A stretch of DNA of 64,000 nt from Shimia aestuarii (GTDB lineage: Bacteria > Pseudomonadota > Alphaproteobacteria > Rhodobacterales > Rhodobacteraceae): NCBI RefSeq assembly GCF_900114635.1, contig NZ_FOTQ01000002.1, positions 302,483 to 366,482 of the forward strand, written 5' to 3'. Positions 47,375-55,638 of the stretch are shown here, piece by piece (the stretch's first letter is position 1; each line of letters opens with the position of its first letter). The notes under the pieces are model-generated. The model was not told where the DNA came from and did no database searches. It saw only the letters and a list, made by a program, of their open reading frames with translations. The position numbers and the translations under genes were made by a program.

Positions 47375-49261
47375 TTACACCCACTCCCAAGGGCGGGTGA
47401 ACGCGCCCAGAACCTTGGCGACTTCTTCCTCGGTCGCATCGCCGTTGTTGCTCAGCTGCGCCACGAGCCCACGTTTCTTGTCATCCAGCACCGAGGTCAC
47501 GCGCGCAGGCACGCCTTCCTTTTCCAGCGCCGCATTGTAGACGCGGGTGATGGCGGATTTGCGCAGGTCGGGCTTGAACACCTTGCCCACGGCCGTCTTG
47601 GGAAGCTCCGGAAGAACCTCGACATGCTTGGGATGGGCGGCGCGCTCATGAACATGCACCTTGCAATGCTCCATCAGTTCCTTGTCCGTCACCTTGCCAC
47701 CTTCGACCAGTTCGACATAGGCACAGGGCACCTCGCCCGCGTGGGCGTCGGGCTGGCCGATGGCCCCGGCAAAGGCAACCGCGGGATGGGTCAGCAGCGC
47801 CTCTTCGATCTCGGCAGGGTCGATATTGTGACCGCCACGGATGATCAGGTCCTTGGCGCGGCCGGTAATCCAGAGATACCCATCCCCGTCCACCCGGCCC
47901 AGATCGCCGGTGCGCAGGTATTTTTCCTTGTAGAAGAGATCCTTGTTCTTGTCGGTCTCGGTATAGGTGTTGCCCGCAAAGACGCCCGGGTTGGAGACAC
48001 AGATCTCGCCCACTTCGTCCGTGGCGCATTCCACCAGCCCGTCTTCGCTTTCGCGCACGATCCGCACGTCGGTATAGGGGAAAGGCAGACCCACCGAGCC
48101 AACCTTCTTGGCGCCGGTGGGCGGGTTGCAGGACACGAGACAGGTCGCCTCGGTCAGGCCATAGCCCTCGACCACGTCCACACCACAGGCTTCCTCGAAC
48201 CGTTTGAACAGTTCCATCGGCATCGGCGCGGACCCGGAGAAGGCCGTTTTCACGGTCGAGACATCGGCATCCACCGGGCGCTGCATCAGCGCCGAAACGG
48301 CGGTCGGCACGGTGATGATGAAGGTGGTCTTCCAACGCTCGATCAATTTCCAGAAATTGTCGAACACCCCGTCACCGCGATAACCTGCAGGCGTCGGGAA
48401 CACCACATGGCTCCCTGCCGAGATCACCGCCATGACGATCACGTGCACCGCGAAAACGTGGAACAGGGGCAGCGGACACATCACGCTGTCTTTTTCGGTG
48501 AACAGCAGGCGGTGGCCGAGCCAGCCATTATAGACGATGCCGGAATATTTATGTTGTGCCACCTTGGGCATGCCGGTGGTGCCGCCGGTGTGGAAATAGG
48601 CCGCGACGCGATCCACCTTCCGGTCCTCGAAATCCAGCGTCGTGTTCTGTTTTCGCAGTTCCTTGTTGAACGGCTTGAGATCGGCGTGATGCGCCACGGC
48701 ATCCGGGTTCTTGGGCCGGATCAGCGGCACGATCCAGCTTTTGGGCGGGGTCAGGTAACGCACCAGGTCGACCTCCAGAACCGTGTGCACCTTGGGTGCG
48801 TGGCGCACAGCCTCGGCCACTTTCTGGGCCACGTCGGTCTTGACGAAGGATTTGAGTGTCACCACCACCTTGGCATTGGTTTCGCGCAGGATCGCGGCGA
48901 TCTGTTCGGGTTCCAGCAGCGGGTTGATCGGGTTGACGATCCCGGCGATCGCGCCACCGAGCATGGTGATCAGGGTTTCGTTCGAGTTGGGCAGGACATA
49001 GGCGATGGTGTCGTCTTCCTTGACCCCGAGCGAACGGAAGAGGTTGGCCGCCTGCACGACCTTGTCGTGAAGCTGCGACCACGTCAGGGTTTCGGCCTTG
49101 TCATTGGGGCCCGACAAAAGCTGATAGGACACGGCCGGGCGGTCGGGATACTTGTCACGGGTCCGCACCAGCATGTCATAAAGCGTTACCGGAAGGCCGC
49201 GATCCTCCCACGCCATTTCCTGTTCGATCTGTTTCAGGTCTTCGAGCGATGCGAAGCTCAT
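47375..49261 (-). CDS. AMP-dependent acyl-CoA synthetase
   Basis: The 628-residue ligase starts MSFASLEDLKQIEQEMAW. It has the AMP-binding P-loop AYFHTGGTTGMPKVAQ near 215, GYGLTEATCLVS near 365, YLRTGDLGRVDGDGYLWITG near 450 and the C-terminal lysine motif LPKTAVGKVFK near 575. The acyl substrate is not readable; length and sequence suggest a medium/long-chain fatty acid. It is a single gene. Confidence 0.92.
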   Translation of the reverse strand: MSFASLEDLKQIEQEMAWEDRGLPVTLYDMLVRTRDKYPDRPAVSYQLLSGPNDKAETLTWSQLHDKVVQAANLFRSLGVKEDDTIAYVLPNSNETLITMLGGAIAGIVNPINPLLEPEQIAAILRETNAKVVVTLKSFVKTDVAQKVAEAVRHAPKVHTVLEVDLVRYLTPPKSWIVPLIRPKNPDAVAHHADLKPFNKELRKQNTTLDFEDRKVDRVAAYFHTGGTTGMPKVAQHKYSGIVYNGWLGHRLLFTEKDSVMCPLPLFHVFAVHVIVMAVISAGSHVVFPTPAGYRGDGVFDNFWKLIERWKTTFIITVPTAVSALMQRPVDADVSTVKTAFSGSAPMPMELFKRFEEACGVDVVEGYGLTEATCLVSCNPPTGAKKVGSVGLPFPYTDVRIVRESEDGLVECATDEVGEICVSNPGVFAGNTYTETDKNKDLFYKEKYLRTGDLGRVDGDGYLWITGRAKDLIIRGGHNIDPAEIEEALLTHPAVAFAGAIGQPDAHAGEVPCAYVELVEGGKVTDKELMEHCKVHVHERAAHPKHVEVLPELPKTAVGKVFKPDLRKSAITRVYNAALEKEGVPARVTSVLDDKKRGLVAQLSNNGDATEEEVAKVLGAFTRPWEWV

Positions 49262-49450
49262 ATCCGGTCTCCCCCCAGTTATCTGTTCCGACGCGGTTTT
49301 CCGCGCGCCTGTCATATGTTTGCATCAAGGATGCAGGCTAAATCGTAATCCCGCAAGCTTTTGGCCAGCCCTGACCTTGGGTCAGAAGCCTCCGGGACGT
49401 TGCGTAAAACCCTACGGCCCACAAACGTGCGGCATCAAGCCGATACCGCA

Positions 49451-49480
49451 AAAGAAAAACGCCCCGGGATCGGGGCGTTT
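49451..49480 (-). terminator. Rho-independent terminator of the ABC transporter gene
   Basis: On the minus strand AAACGCCCCGATCCCGGGGC continues to GTTTTTCTTTT: a stem of seven or more GC-rich pairs followed by a T-run. It lies about 40 bases past the stop at 49522. Confidence 0.85.
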
Positions 49481-49521
49481 ACGCTTTCATGGCGGCGTAT
49501 CCGCCTGCCTTGGGGCCGCCT

Positions 49522-51318
49522 TTAGAGGCTGGCTCCGTCGGTGAACTGCAGACGCGCAAGCTTGGCATAAAGTCCGCCCTCGGCTACCAGTTCTTCGTGG
49601 CGACCCTGGGCCACGATGCGACCGTCTTCCATCACGATGATGCGATCGGCCTTCTTTACCGTAGCCAGGCGGTGGGCGACGATGATCGTGGTCCGGGTCT
49701 GGGCCATTTCATCTACCGCCTGCTGCACGAGGCGCTCGCTTTCGGCGTCAAGCGCAGATGTGGCTTCGTCAAGCAGCAGCACAGGCGCGTCACGCAGAAT
49801 GGCGCGGGCGATGGCAATGCGCTGTTTCTGACCGCCCGACAGCATGACACCCCGTTCGCCGAGCGGGCTGTCATACCCTTCGGGCAACGCTTCGATGAAG
49901 TCATGCGCCGCCGCGGCGCGCGCGGCGACCTCAACCTCGGCATCGGTCGCGTCGGGGCGACCAAAGCGGATGTTGTCGCGCGCGCTGGTGGCAAAGATCA
50001 CCGGGGCCTGCGGCACGAGGGCAAGGTGATGCCGGAATTCATCGCGGGCCATGTCCGGCAGGGCCACGCCGTCGAGAAGCACCCGGCCCGCCACCGGATC
50101 GTAGAAGCGCAGGATCATCTGGATTATGGTGGTCTTGCCCGCACCGGAGGGTCCGACAAGGGCGACGGTTTCACCCGGTTTGATCGTCAGGTCCACATTG
50201 TCCAGCGCCGAAACGCCCGGGCGCGAGGGATACTGAAAGGTCACGCCGTCAAAGGTGATCTCGCCCTGCACCGGGGTGGCGGGCGCCTCCGGGTTCGCGG
50301 GGTCGGTTACGGCATCATCTGCGTGCAACAGTTCCACGAGCCGTTCCGTCGCCCCGGCGGCGCGCTGAAGCTCGCTCCAGATTTCAGAGAGCGCACCAAC
50401 CGCCCCTGCAACCATCACGGAATAGATTACGAATTGCACAAGGACGCCGACGCTCATGCCCCCGGCCCGCACGTCGCGCGCGCCGATCCATAGCACGACC
50501 ACCACGCCCGTAAAGATCAGAAAGATCACGATCATGGTCATCAGGGCGCGGGTGTTGATCCGGCGCATGGCGGCACGCAGGGACAGGTCCGTCACCCGGC
50601 CAAAGCCTTCGCGAACGGGGGCTTCGTTGGTAAAGGCCTGCACGGTCTGCACCGACAGGAGCGCTTCTGACGCGGTGCCCGAGCTTTCGGCGATCCAGTC
50701 CTGGTTCTCGCGGCTGAGCTTGCGCAGGCGGCGCCCCAGTACAAGGATCGGCACGATCACCATGGGCACGATCAGCAACACCAGTAGCGTGAGCTTGGTC
50801 GAGGTGTAGAGCATCAGCACCAGACCACCGAGGAACAGCAGCATATTGCGCAACGCGATCGACACGGATGACCCGATAACCGATTGAATGACCGTGGTGT
50901 CGGTTGTGATCCGGCTGAGGACTTCGCCGGTCATGATGCCTTCGAAGAACGCCGGGCTCATGCCGATCACGCGGTCAAAAACCGCCTTGCGGATGTCGGC
51001 CACGACAACTTCGCCCAGACGCGTCACCAAAAGGTAGCGCAGCGCCGTGCCCACGGCCAGAAGCGAGGCAAATCCAAGCGCGGCGAGGAAATACTTGTCC
51101 AGAAGCGCTTCGCTCTCGGTCCCGAAATTGTCCACCACCCGGCGCACAGCCATCGGCAGCATGAGCGACACGGTCGCTGTCAGGGTCAGCGCCAGAAGGG
51201 CCAGCACGACAAGCACGCGATAGGGTTTCAGAAACGGCCCCAACCCACGCAATGCGCCCATGTGCTTGGACTTCTCGCGCTCCTGTTCGCCATTCTGCGG
51301 CTGCGGTCTTCTGGCCAT
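49522..51318 (-). CDS. ABC exporter, fused membrane and ATPase domains (MsbA/LipA-like)
   Basis: The 598-residue half-transporter has an N-terminal six-helix membrane domain (residues 20-320) and a C-terminal ATPase with Walker A ALVGPSGAGKTTI, signature LSGGQKQRIAIARA and Walker B VLLLDEATSALD. It is expected to dimerise and export a lipid, peptide or drug. The start at 51318 (MARRPQPQNGEQ) is preferred over an upstream one. A terminator follows. Confidence 0.93.
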   Translation of the reverse strand: MARRPQPQNGEQEREKSKHMGALRGLGPFLKPYRVLVVLALLALTLTATVSLMLPMAVRRVVDNFGTESEALLDKYFLAALGFASLLAVGTALRYLLVTRLGEVVVADIRKAVFDRVIGMSPAFFEGIMTGEVLSRITTDTTVIQSVIGSSVSIALRNMLLFLGGLVLMLYTSTKLTLLVLLIVPMVIVPILVLGRRLRKLSRENQDWIAESSGTASEALLSVQTVQAFTNEAPVREGFGRVTDLSLRAAMRRINTRALMTMIVIFLIFTGVVVVLWIGARDVRAGGMSVGVLVQFVIYSVMVAGAVGALSEIWSELQRAAGATERLVELLHADDAVTDPANPEAPATPVQGEITFDGVTFQYPSRPGVSALDNVDLTIKPGETVALVGPSGAGKTTIIQMILRFYDPVAGRVLLDGVALPDMARDEFRHHLALVPQAPVIFATSARDNIRFGRPDATDAEVEVAARAAAAHDFIEALPEGYDSPLGERGVMLSGGQKQRIAIARAILRDAPVLLLDEATSALDAESERLVQQAVDEMAQTRTTIIVAHRLATVKKADRIIVMEDGRIVAQGRHEELVAEGGLYAKLARLQFTDGASL

Positions 51319-51493
51319 TTGACTATCCCCGGCTTCGGTTTCCCGCGTTAGTGACCCCGACAGCGCCAAGGGTCAAGCCATCAGTTGCCGCATGCCGGGC
51401 CCGGTAATGGCCGCAGGGGACGGGTGAAGCACGCATGGGCGCGAACGGGAAGGCGCGCCGTTAGGGTGTTTCAGATCATGGGGGAGGTGATTT

Positions 51494-51543
51494 TGGAGCG
51501 GGCGGCGGGAATCGAACCCGCGTCATTAGCTTGGAAGACTAGC
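51494..51543 (-). repeat. 3' fragment of tRNA-Gly (possible attachment-site remnant)
   Basis: On the minus strand this stretch keeps the anticodon loop CTTCCAA, T-arm GGGTTCGATTCCC, acceptor 3' strand CGCCCGC and CCA of the intact tRNA-Gly 90 bases away, but has no D-arm or 5' acceptor strand. Identity ends at the anticodon stem. It looks like the 3' copy left by a tRNA-targeting element. Confidence 0.8.
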
Positions 51544-51630
51544 GCGCAAATTTCGATAAAATTTTCAAATTCAATGGCATACTATACATCATCGAACATC
51601 TTTGCAGGTAATGTGTCGGAAAAGAATTTC

Positions 51631-51704
51631 TGGAGCGGGCGACGGGAATCGAACCCGTATCTCTTGCTTGGAAGGCAAGGGTCTTACCATTACACAACGC
51701 CCGC
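51631..51704 (-). tRNA. tRNA-Gly (anticodon UCC)
   Basis: The minus strand reads GCGGGCGTTGTGTAATGG, anticodon arm CTTGC-CTTCCAA-GCAAG (anticodon TCC), T-arm GGGTTCGATTCCC, acceptor CGCCCGC, discriminator T and encoded CCA (51631-51633). The cloverleaf is complete. It marks the left edge of the accessory region. Confidence 0.97.
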
Positions 51705-52015
51705 TCAGCGTCCACCGGTGCTATTCCATTGGTTTTCGGGTGTCAAGTTGGGAAAGACAAACTTCCTGCGCGCCATCAAAGGGCCAACCGTTTTAGATAA
51801 AGTGCGCTCTAACGCAATAAGTTGGCCCACGAAACCTATTGCTGGCCACTTCCATTCGGGTCAAAAATTGGGGCCGATCCGAAAGACCAAAAGCCGCTTT
51901 TGACGAATAGTTATCTGGCGGCCAATTAGCGTGCATGTAGCTTCCCGCCACTGACGCGGAAGCCCTGACTGCTATGTTTGGGAGATGCGTGCACTTTTCT
52001 CGCTGTTTTTGGTGG
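51705..52015. other. Gene-free left edge of the accessory island
   Basis: These 311 bases carry no convincing gene. The last third (51897-52012) is an imperfect direct repeat of 57844-57963, described separately. Composition is lower in GC than the core genes to the left. Confidence 0.5.
51897..52012 (+). repeat. Imperfect direct repeat R1 flanking the defence module
   Basis: By eye roughly 70% of positions match 57844-57963 in the same orientation, starting with CTTTT---ATAGTTA-CTGG and continuing through GCGGCC and the later CTCTCGCT-like string. R1 and R2 bracket the McrC/BrxF remnants and the McrBC-like pair. The identity is estimated by eye. Confidence 0.5.
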
Positions 52016-52366
52016 CTAAACTGACAGTTCTGCAGCCAACTCATTCGAGAGAAGCAAACTTCGAAGCCGATCAATTATGTTTCCACCATTCGCTACATCA
52101 ATGCTGGCTATCTCCAATTTTGCCGCTTGACCGGTTATTTGGTGTCTAGCCTGGACAAGCTCTGTTGCACCCAGCCCAAGATGATGCGGATACAGAAGCG
52201 TAAGGCGCGACGCGCGGTAAAGCTGCGCATAGGCCATCATCTGGTAGACATCGCCTTGTGAGACGCCCTGTTTTGGATCGTCGATCCGGGAGGAGATTCT
52301 CTTCCACTTGGTGTCAATCACATGGGTTATGGGATGCGTGGTGGCAAGGCTCAGATCAAGGTTCGG
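52016..52366 (-). pseudogene. Remnant of an McrC-type restriction nuclease (C-terminal part)
   Basis: About 115 codons read NLDLSLATTHPITHVIDTKWK, SQGDVYQMMAYAQLYRASRL and TLLYPHHLGLGATE. This is the PD-(D/E)XK core of McrC: the aspartate, the D-x-K pair and the QMMAYA helix. The frame stays open to 52435, but residues before the LDL strand do not look like McrC and lie across a junction with an unrelated plus-strand sequence. The N-terminal DUF2357 region is missing, so the gene is dead. It is not the same as the intact nuclease at 53017. Confidence 0.75.
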
Positions 52367-52519
52367 CGCGCTCTCCTCTACTATGCACTCAAGCGCCTTG
52401 GGCTCGATACCGATCCCCGCGCCCGGAGTCCGCAAGATCAGCAGATCGTTTTGATAGATAGAGCCCAGCTTGACCCGGCGAACCTTACTCCGATTGCTCC
52501 CAATGCGACGGAGGGCTGA
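52366..52519 (+). pseudogene. C-terminal remnant of an unrecognised gene upstream of brxF-like
   Basis: The plus-strand frame reads VRRALLYYALKRLGLDTDPR and then QQIVLIDRAQLDPANL, ending just before the brxF-like start. It looks like the tail of a real protein cut at the junction near 52366. In BREX loci a brx gene would be expected here, but I cannot name it. Confidence 0.35.
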
Positions 52520-52522
52520 ATC

Positions 52523-52783
52523 ATGATCGACACGCTCGACAAATTGATCGACGACATCTCGAGTTTGAAAAGTAAGTTGATCCTTCTGATCGGTCCGCCG
52601 CGGTCTGGAAAGAGCGATCTGCTTCGGCAGCTATCTGCGCGCAGACAGGCAAAGGTTCTGAATGTCGGAGCTGTTCTCGGTCGTGAATTGCTAACAGTGC
52701 CAAACACGCGAAGGCATTTGCAGGCAGCTGATCTTTTGAAGGGCATTACCGATGACGTAGCGGGAAAGCGCTCTTGGAAATGA
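52523..52783 (+). pseudogene. BrxF-like P-loop protein, 3'-truncated remnant
   Basis: The 86 codons begin MIDTLDKLIDDISSLKSKLI and contain the Walker A LIGPPRSGKSDLLRQLS, then VLNVGAVLGRELLTVP. This layout resembles BrxF of type 3 BREX phage-defence loci (usually about 150 residues). The frame ends early (GKRSWK, stop) at a junction with a helicase fragment in another frame. No BrxC, PglX or PglZ gene is present, so the system is lost. Confidence 0.6.
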
Positions 52784-52884
52784 TCTACAAGCTCCAGCAG
52801 GAGGAGAATGATCCAGAGTTGAAGGTTCTGGTCTTCACTGAGTTTGTGCCTTCCCAGGCGATGCTTTCCGCCGGGCCTGGATAA
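52768..52884 (+). pseudogene. Helicase fragment (SNF2-type)
   Basis: A short frame reads ALLEMIYKLQQEENDPELK and VLVFTEFVPSQAML, the start of the C-terminal RecA lobe of SNF2-like helicases found in BREX and DISARM loci. It then stops. The following approximately 130 bases to 53016 hold no recognisable gene. This is another scrap of a deleted defence locus. Confidence 0.6.
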
Positions 52885-53016
52885 AGGGCAGCCTCAAGGC
52901 CAGCCCCTCGCAGCTGCGCATCATGCATGTGGAAGGCGACAGCAAGGGACCATGTCTCAGGTTTGCAATGTGCAGGTGGCGGAGGGGATGGGTCTGGCGG
53001 CCAACCCTCTCCATTT

Positions 53017-55638
53017 TCATACTGCTTGATCTTGATGGCTATGCTCTTCCTCGAAGAACGCTCCGCAAGACGGGCAAAACACATTCGTGATCTGATCGGC
53101 TAAAGTCTGATGATACGTCAGCTGGTATCCGTTCTTGAACAGCGTTGACCTGCAATTATAGCAATGCGTACGTGTAGAAACCATTTCGCACGACGGGCAT
53201 CTCATCGCCCAGTACGTGTAGCCAGACTTGGTCTTAAGCCATTGAGTTTTTTCAGCAATATGCTTAGTTCCGCAACGAACACATATGCTGTAGTCTGTAT
53301 CCGCAAGCTCTGTCGGCGTGCTTCCAGGCGCGGGAAAATATGCCTGCAAATGAAGAGCAATCAAGCGCTTCAAGTTGTTCGTTGACCGACCTGCTTGCGC
53401 ACCAGGCGCAAATCGGACATGTCCCCTCATGTGGTCAACGTTCGCCGTTTGGCCGTAATCACAGTCCTTCCCCCAATCCAACGGACTATTAGGCGCTTCC
53501 ACTGTTCGACCCGCTGGCTGAAGAACAAATACGCGATCGCGATCGCCACCGTAGCGTTTGGCCTCAACCAAGGTCAGGAGCACATCTCCGAGCTCACCAA
53601 CCTTCCAAGAATTTCGAAACTTAGCGTCCATGACCAACGCAGACTGACCGTCCCAGTCTGAGGGCGCGCTTGCGCGCGAAAAGATAGAGGTTCTGTCGAG
53701 GCTTCTACTAAACCAAGCGTCCCGCTTGAAGCGCAGTCTGAAGTCTGGAGTTCGCCCATTAGGTAGCACTGGCTGAATATCGAGCTTGGCGCAGAGATCA
53801 AACGATTCATGCGCCAACTCAATGGATATTGTTTCCCGATTGCCTGTTACGCCCCGAATAAGCAACTCCTGCCACCCAGCCTGAGGCACAAAGCGAAACT
53901 CTTCAATCAACACCAGTAAGATTTTGATTAGACACCAATGTTCGTAGAGTGCGCTCGCATGGAGAATTCCAATCCTATCAACAGCATCTAAGGTATCTTC
54001 GCCGAAACCCGCCCGATCCGCTAGTTCGCTAACCTTTCGAAACGCAGCAAGGCATGAAGAGTACACTGGTGTCTGACTAAAACGCATTCCAAAGGGCATC
54101 TGTGGATCCGACCGGACCCCCATTCTGCCCCAGTCTCGATTTTGTCGGCTAAGTCGTTTCCAAGAGCGATCCAATACAGAGGCCGCTGAATTTCCGGCAG
54201 CAGCACGCTCCGAATAGGTGTTCGCCCGCAACTCAGCAGTCCGTGCCTCCTGTTGAAGTTCAAGGCGCTCTTCACGCGAGAGCGGTGCAAGCCAGTCACT
54301 TGCTGCAAGGCGCGCCCTCTTTCGCAGTTTTCTTCCAATTGCCTCGGATCGCGGCTCCACAGCAATTACTTGGTGAAGTTCGAGCAAGCGGCCTTGATCC
54401 TCTGGACCAATCGCCTGAACGCTCATGATGGCATCAATCTCATAGGTGGGTCGCAATGGGCGAGCGGCGGTAACTGCGGACGCAAAAGCGTCGGGCAACT
54501 TGATGACCCAATACTTTATGCCACGGGAAGGATCTTTTGTCGGCTTCCCGTCAGGCTTGTTGCAAAAGAAAGTGTTACCCCCTTCTCCAAATTGTTTTCC
54601 TATCGAGATTTCTATGTGTCTTGCATCGGCAGGAAATTGCTCAGAAGTCCATTCGGACAGGCCTCTGATCCTCTCTAAGGTTTCCTGCGCTTCTGCGAGT
54701 TGTCGGTCGAAAACGCTACTCTCAACCATTCGATACTGTGTCGCCCGATACTCTTTGCAACGCTCAATTTCGCTCGCTGCTCTCTCTTCCAGGGCCTGCA
54801 CCTGCCGTGTTGTTGCAAGCGCCAACTTCTCGGAAAGCTTTGCCGCCACTTGAACCATATGCCGAATATAGCGGTTTTCGGCGATATCGACCGTGACTTC
54901 TGCCTGACGGCCCTGAAGCCTGTTTACTGAAGGATTCCGGACATACTGCCGGAACGACATCTGGTTCGGTCTCAGCTTGGCGAGAACCTGCAGACCATGA
55001 ACCTCATGGAGGTCGTGCGAAGGTCGGTGCAGAACTCTTTCGACAGCTTCAGAAAACCGCTCAAGCGCATCAGCGAGCAAAAAATCAGCGCCATGTGGTC
55101 GTTGGTCGTGTCCGATCTCACCCTTGCTTCCACCAGGAACAGGTCGGCCACCCAAAACTGCTTTACCAGCACCAAAGCCAAGTAAAAGCCAGTAAAGGTC
55201 ATTTTGAAAATCTCTTAAAAAATCCTCTAGTTCGACTCTGCCAAGACCTGCAGCGACGTTGTTAAGGATGAGTCTTTGATCTCCAACCTGGATTTCGAAC
55301 TTACCGATTGTCCGGTGCAGTTCACATAGATGCCTCTTGCTGCGCTCGTGCCAAGGACCAGCTTCCACCCACCATGTGTGCCCCTCAGTGTCTGTAACAG
55401 GCTGCATACTAACATTATCATCACCTGCTGTGACGAATACGGGTGTGTGCTCAGCTAATGAGTCATCCAATCGCATCCCTAGCACCGGATAGAGATCATG
55501 AAAGATTTCTGTCTCGGCACGCATTGTACCGTCGAGTTCAATCTCGATCGGGATGGAACGCGGTGCAACTGTGACTGATTTTGCGGTTCCTGACGCCATC
55601 CATCGAACGTCAAGGTATCGAAGTTCGACCAAAGGCAT
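53017..55638 (-). CDS. McrC/DUF2357-like nuclease with C-terminal zinc-binding cluster
   Basis: This is the predicted effector nuclease of a two-gene McrBC-related restriction system. The 873-residue protein has an N-terminal beta-rich domain (1-150), a helical stalk with coiled-coil tendency (260-340, SEKLALATTRQVQALEERA), and a PD-(D/E)XK nuclease: LYEHWCLIKILLVLIEEF (564-581), GRTPDFRLRF (D632) and ALVMDAKFRNSW (D671, K673). The C-terminal approximately 90 residues carry four CxxC pairs (C786/C789, C814/C817, C826/C829, C855/C858), enough for two zinc ribbons that could bind nucleic acid. Its start overlaps the stop of the NTPase gene by one base (TGATG), so translation is coupled. All catalytic residues are intact. 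Confidence 0.75.
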   Translation of the reverse strand: MPLVELRYLDVRWMASGTAKSVTVAPRSIPIEIELDGTMRAETEIFHDLYPVLGMRLDDSLAEHTPVFVTAGDDNVSMQPVTDTEGHTWWVEAGPWHERSKRHLCELHRTIGKFEIQVGDQRLILNNVAAGLGRVELEDFLRDFQNDLYWLLLGFGAGKAVLGGRPVPGGSKGEIGHDQRPHGADFLLADALERFSEAVERVLHRPSHDLHEVHGLQVLAKLRPNQMSFRQYVRNPSVNRLQGRQAEVTVDIAENRYIRHMVQVAAKLSEKLALATTRQVQALEERAASEIERCKEYRATQYRMVESSVFDRQLAEAQETLERIRGLSEWTSEQFPADARHIEISIGKQFGEGGNTFFCNKPDGKPTKDPSRGIKYWVIKLPDAFASAVTAARPLRPTYEIDAIMSVQAIGPEDQGRLLELHQVIAVEPRSEAIGRKLRKRARLAASDWLAPLSREERLELQQEARTAELRANTYSERAAAGNSAASVLDRSWKRLSRQNRDWGRMGVRSDPQMPFGMRFSQTPVYSSCLAAFRKVSELADRAGFGEDTLDAVDRIGILHASALYEHWCLIKILLVLIEEFRFVPQAGWQELLIRGVTGNRETISIELAHESFDLCAKLDIQPVLPNGRTPDFRLRFKRDAWFSRSLDRTSIFSRASAPSDWDGQSALVMDAKFRNSWKVGELGDVLLTLVEAKRYGGDRDRVFVLQPAGRTVEAPNSPLDWGKDCDYGQTANVDHMRGHVRFAPGAQAGRSTNNLKRLIALHLQAYFPAPGSTPTELADTDYSICVRCGTKHIAEKTQWLKTKSGYTYWAMRCPSCEMVSTRTHCYNCRSTLFKNGYQLTYHQTLADQITNVFCPSCGAFFEEEHSHQDQAV

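Noticed and set aside
47315..49348. A 677-codon plus-strand frame opposite the acyl-CoA synthetase
   Set aside because: It is a shadow of a GC-rich gene: the minus strand has all AMP-ligase motifs, while this frame is histidine-rich and matches nothing.
51494..51590. A second complete tRNA-Gly
   Set aside because: There is no D-arm or 5' acceptor strand beyond the anticodon stem, so it is a 3' fragment only.
52523..52884. A functional BREX locus
   Set aside because: Only a truncated BrxF-like gene and a helicase scrap remain. BrxC, PglX and PglZ are absent.
52785..53084. A 99-codon minus-strand frame overlapping the end of the nuclease gene
   Set aside because: It overlaps the real gene in another frame and has low-complexity proline runs with no domain.
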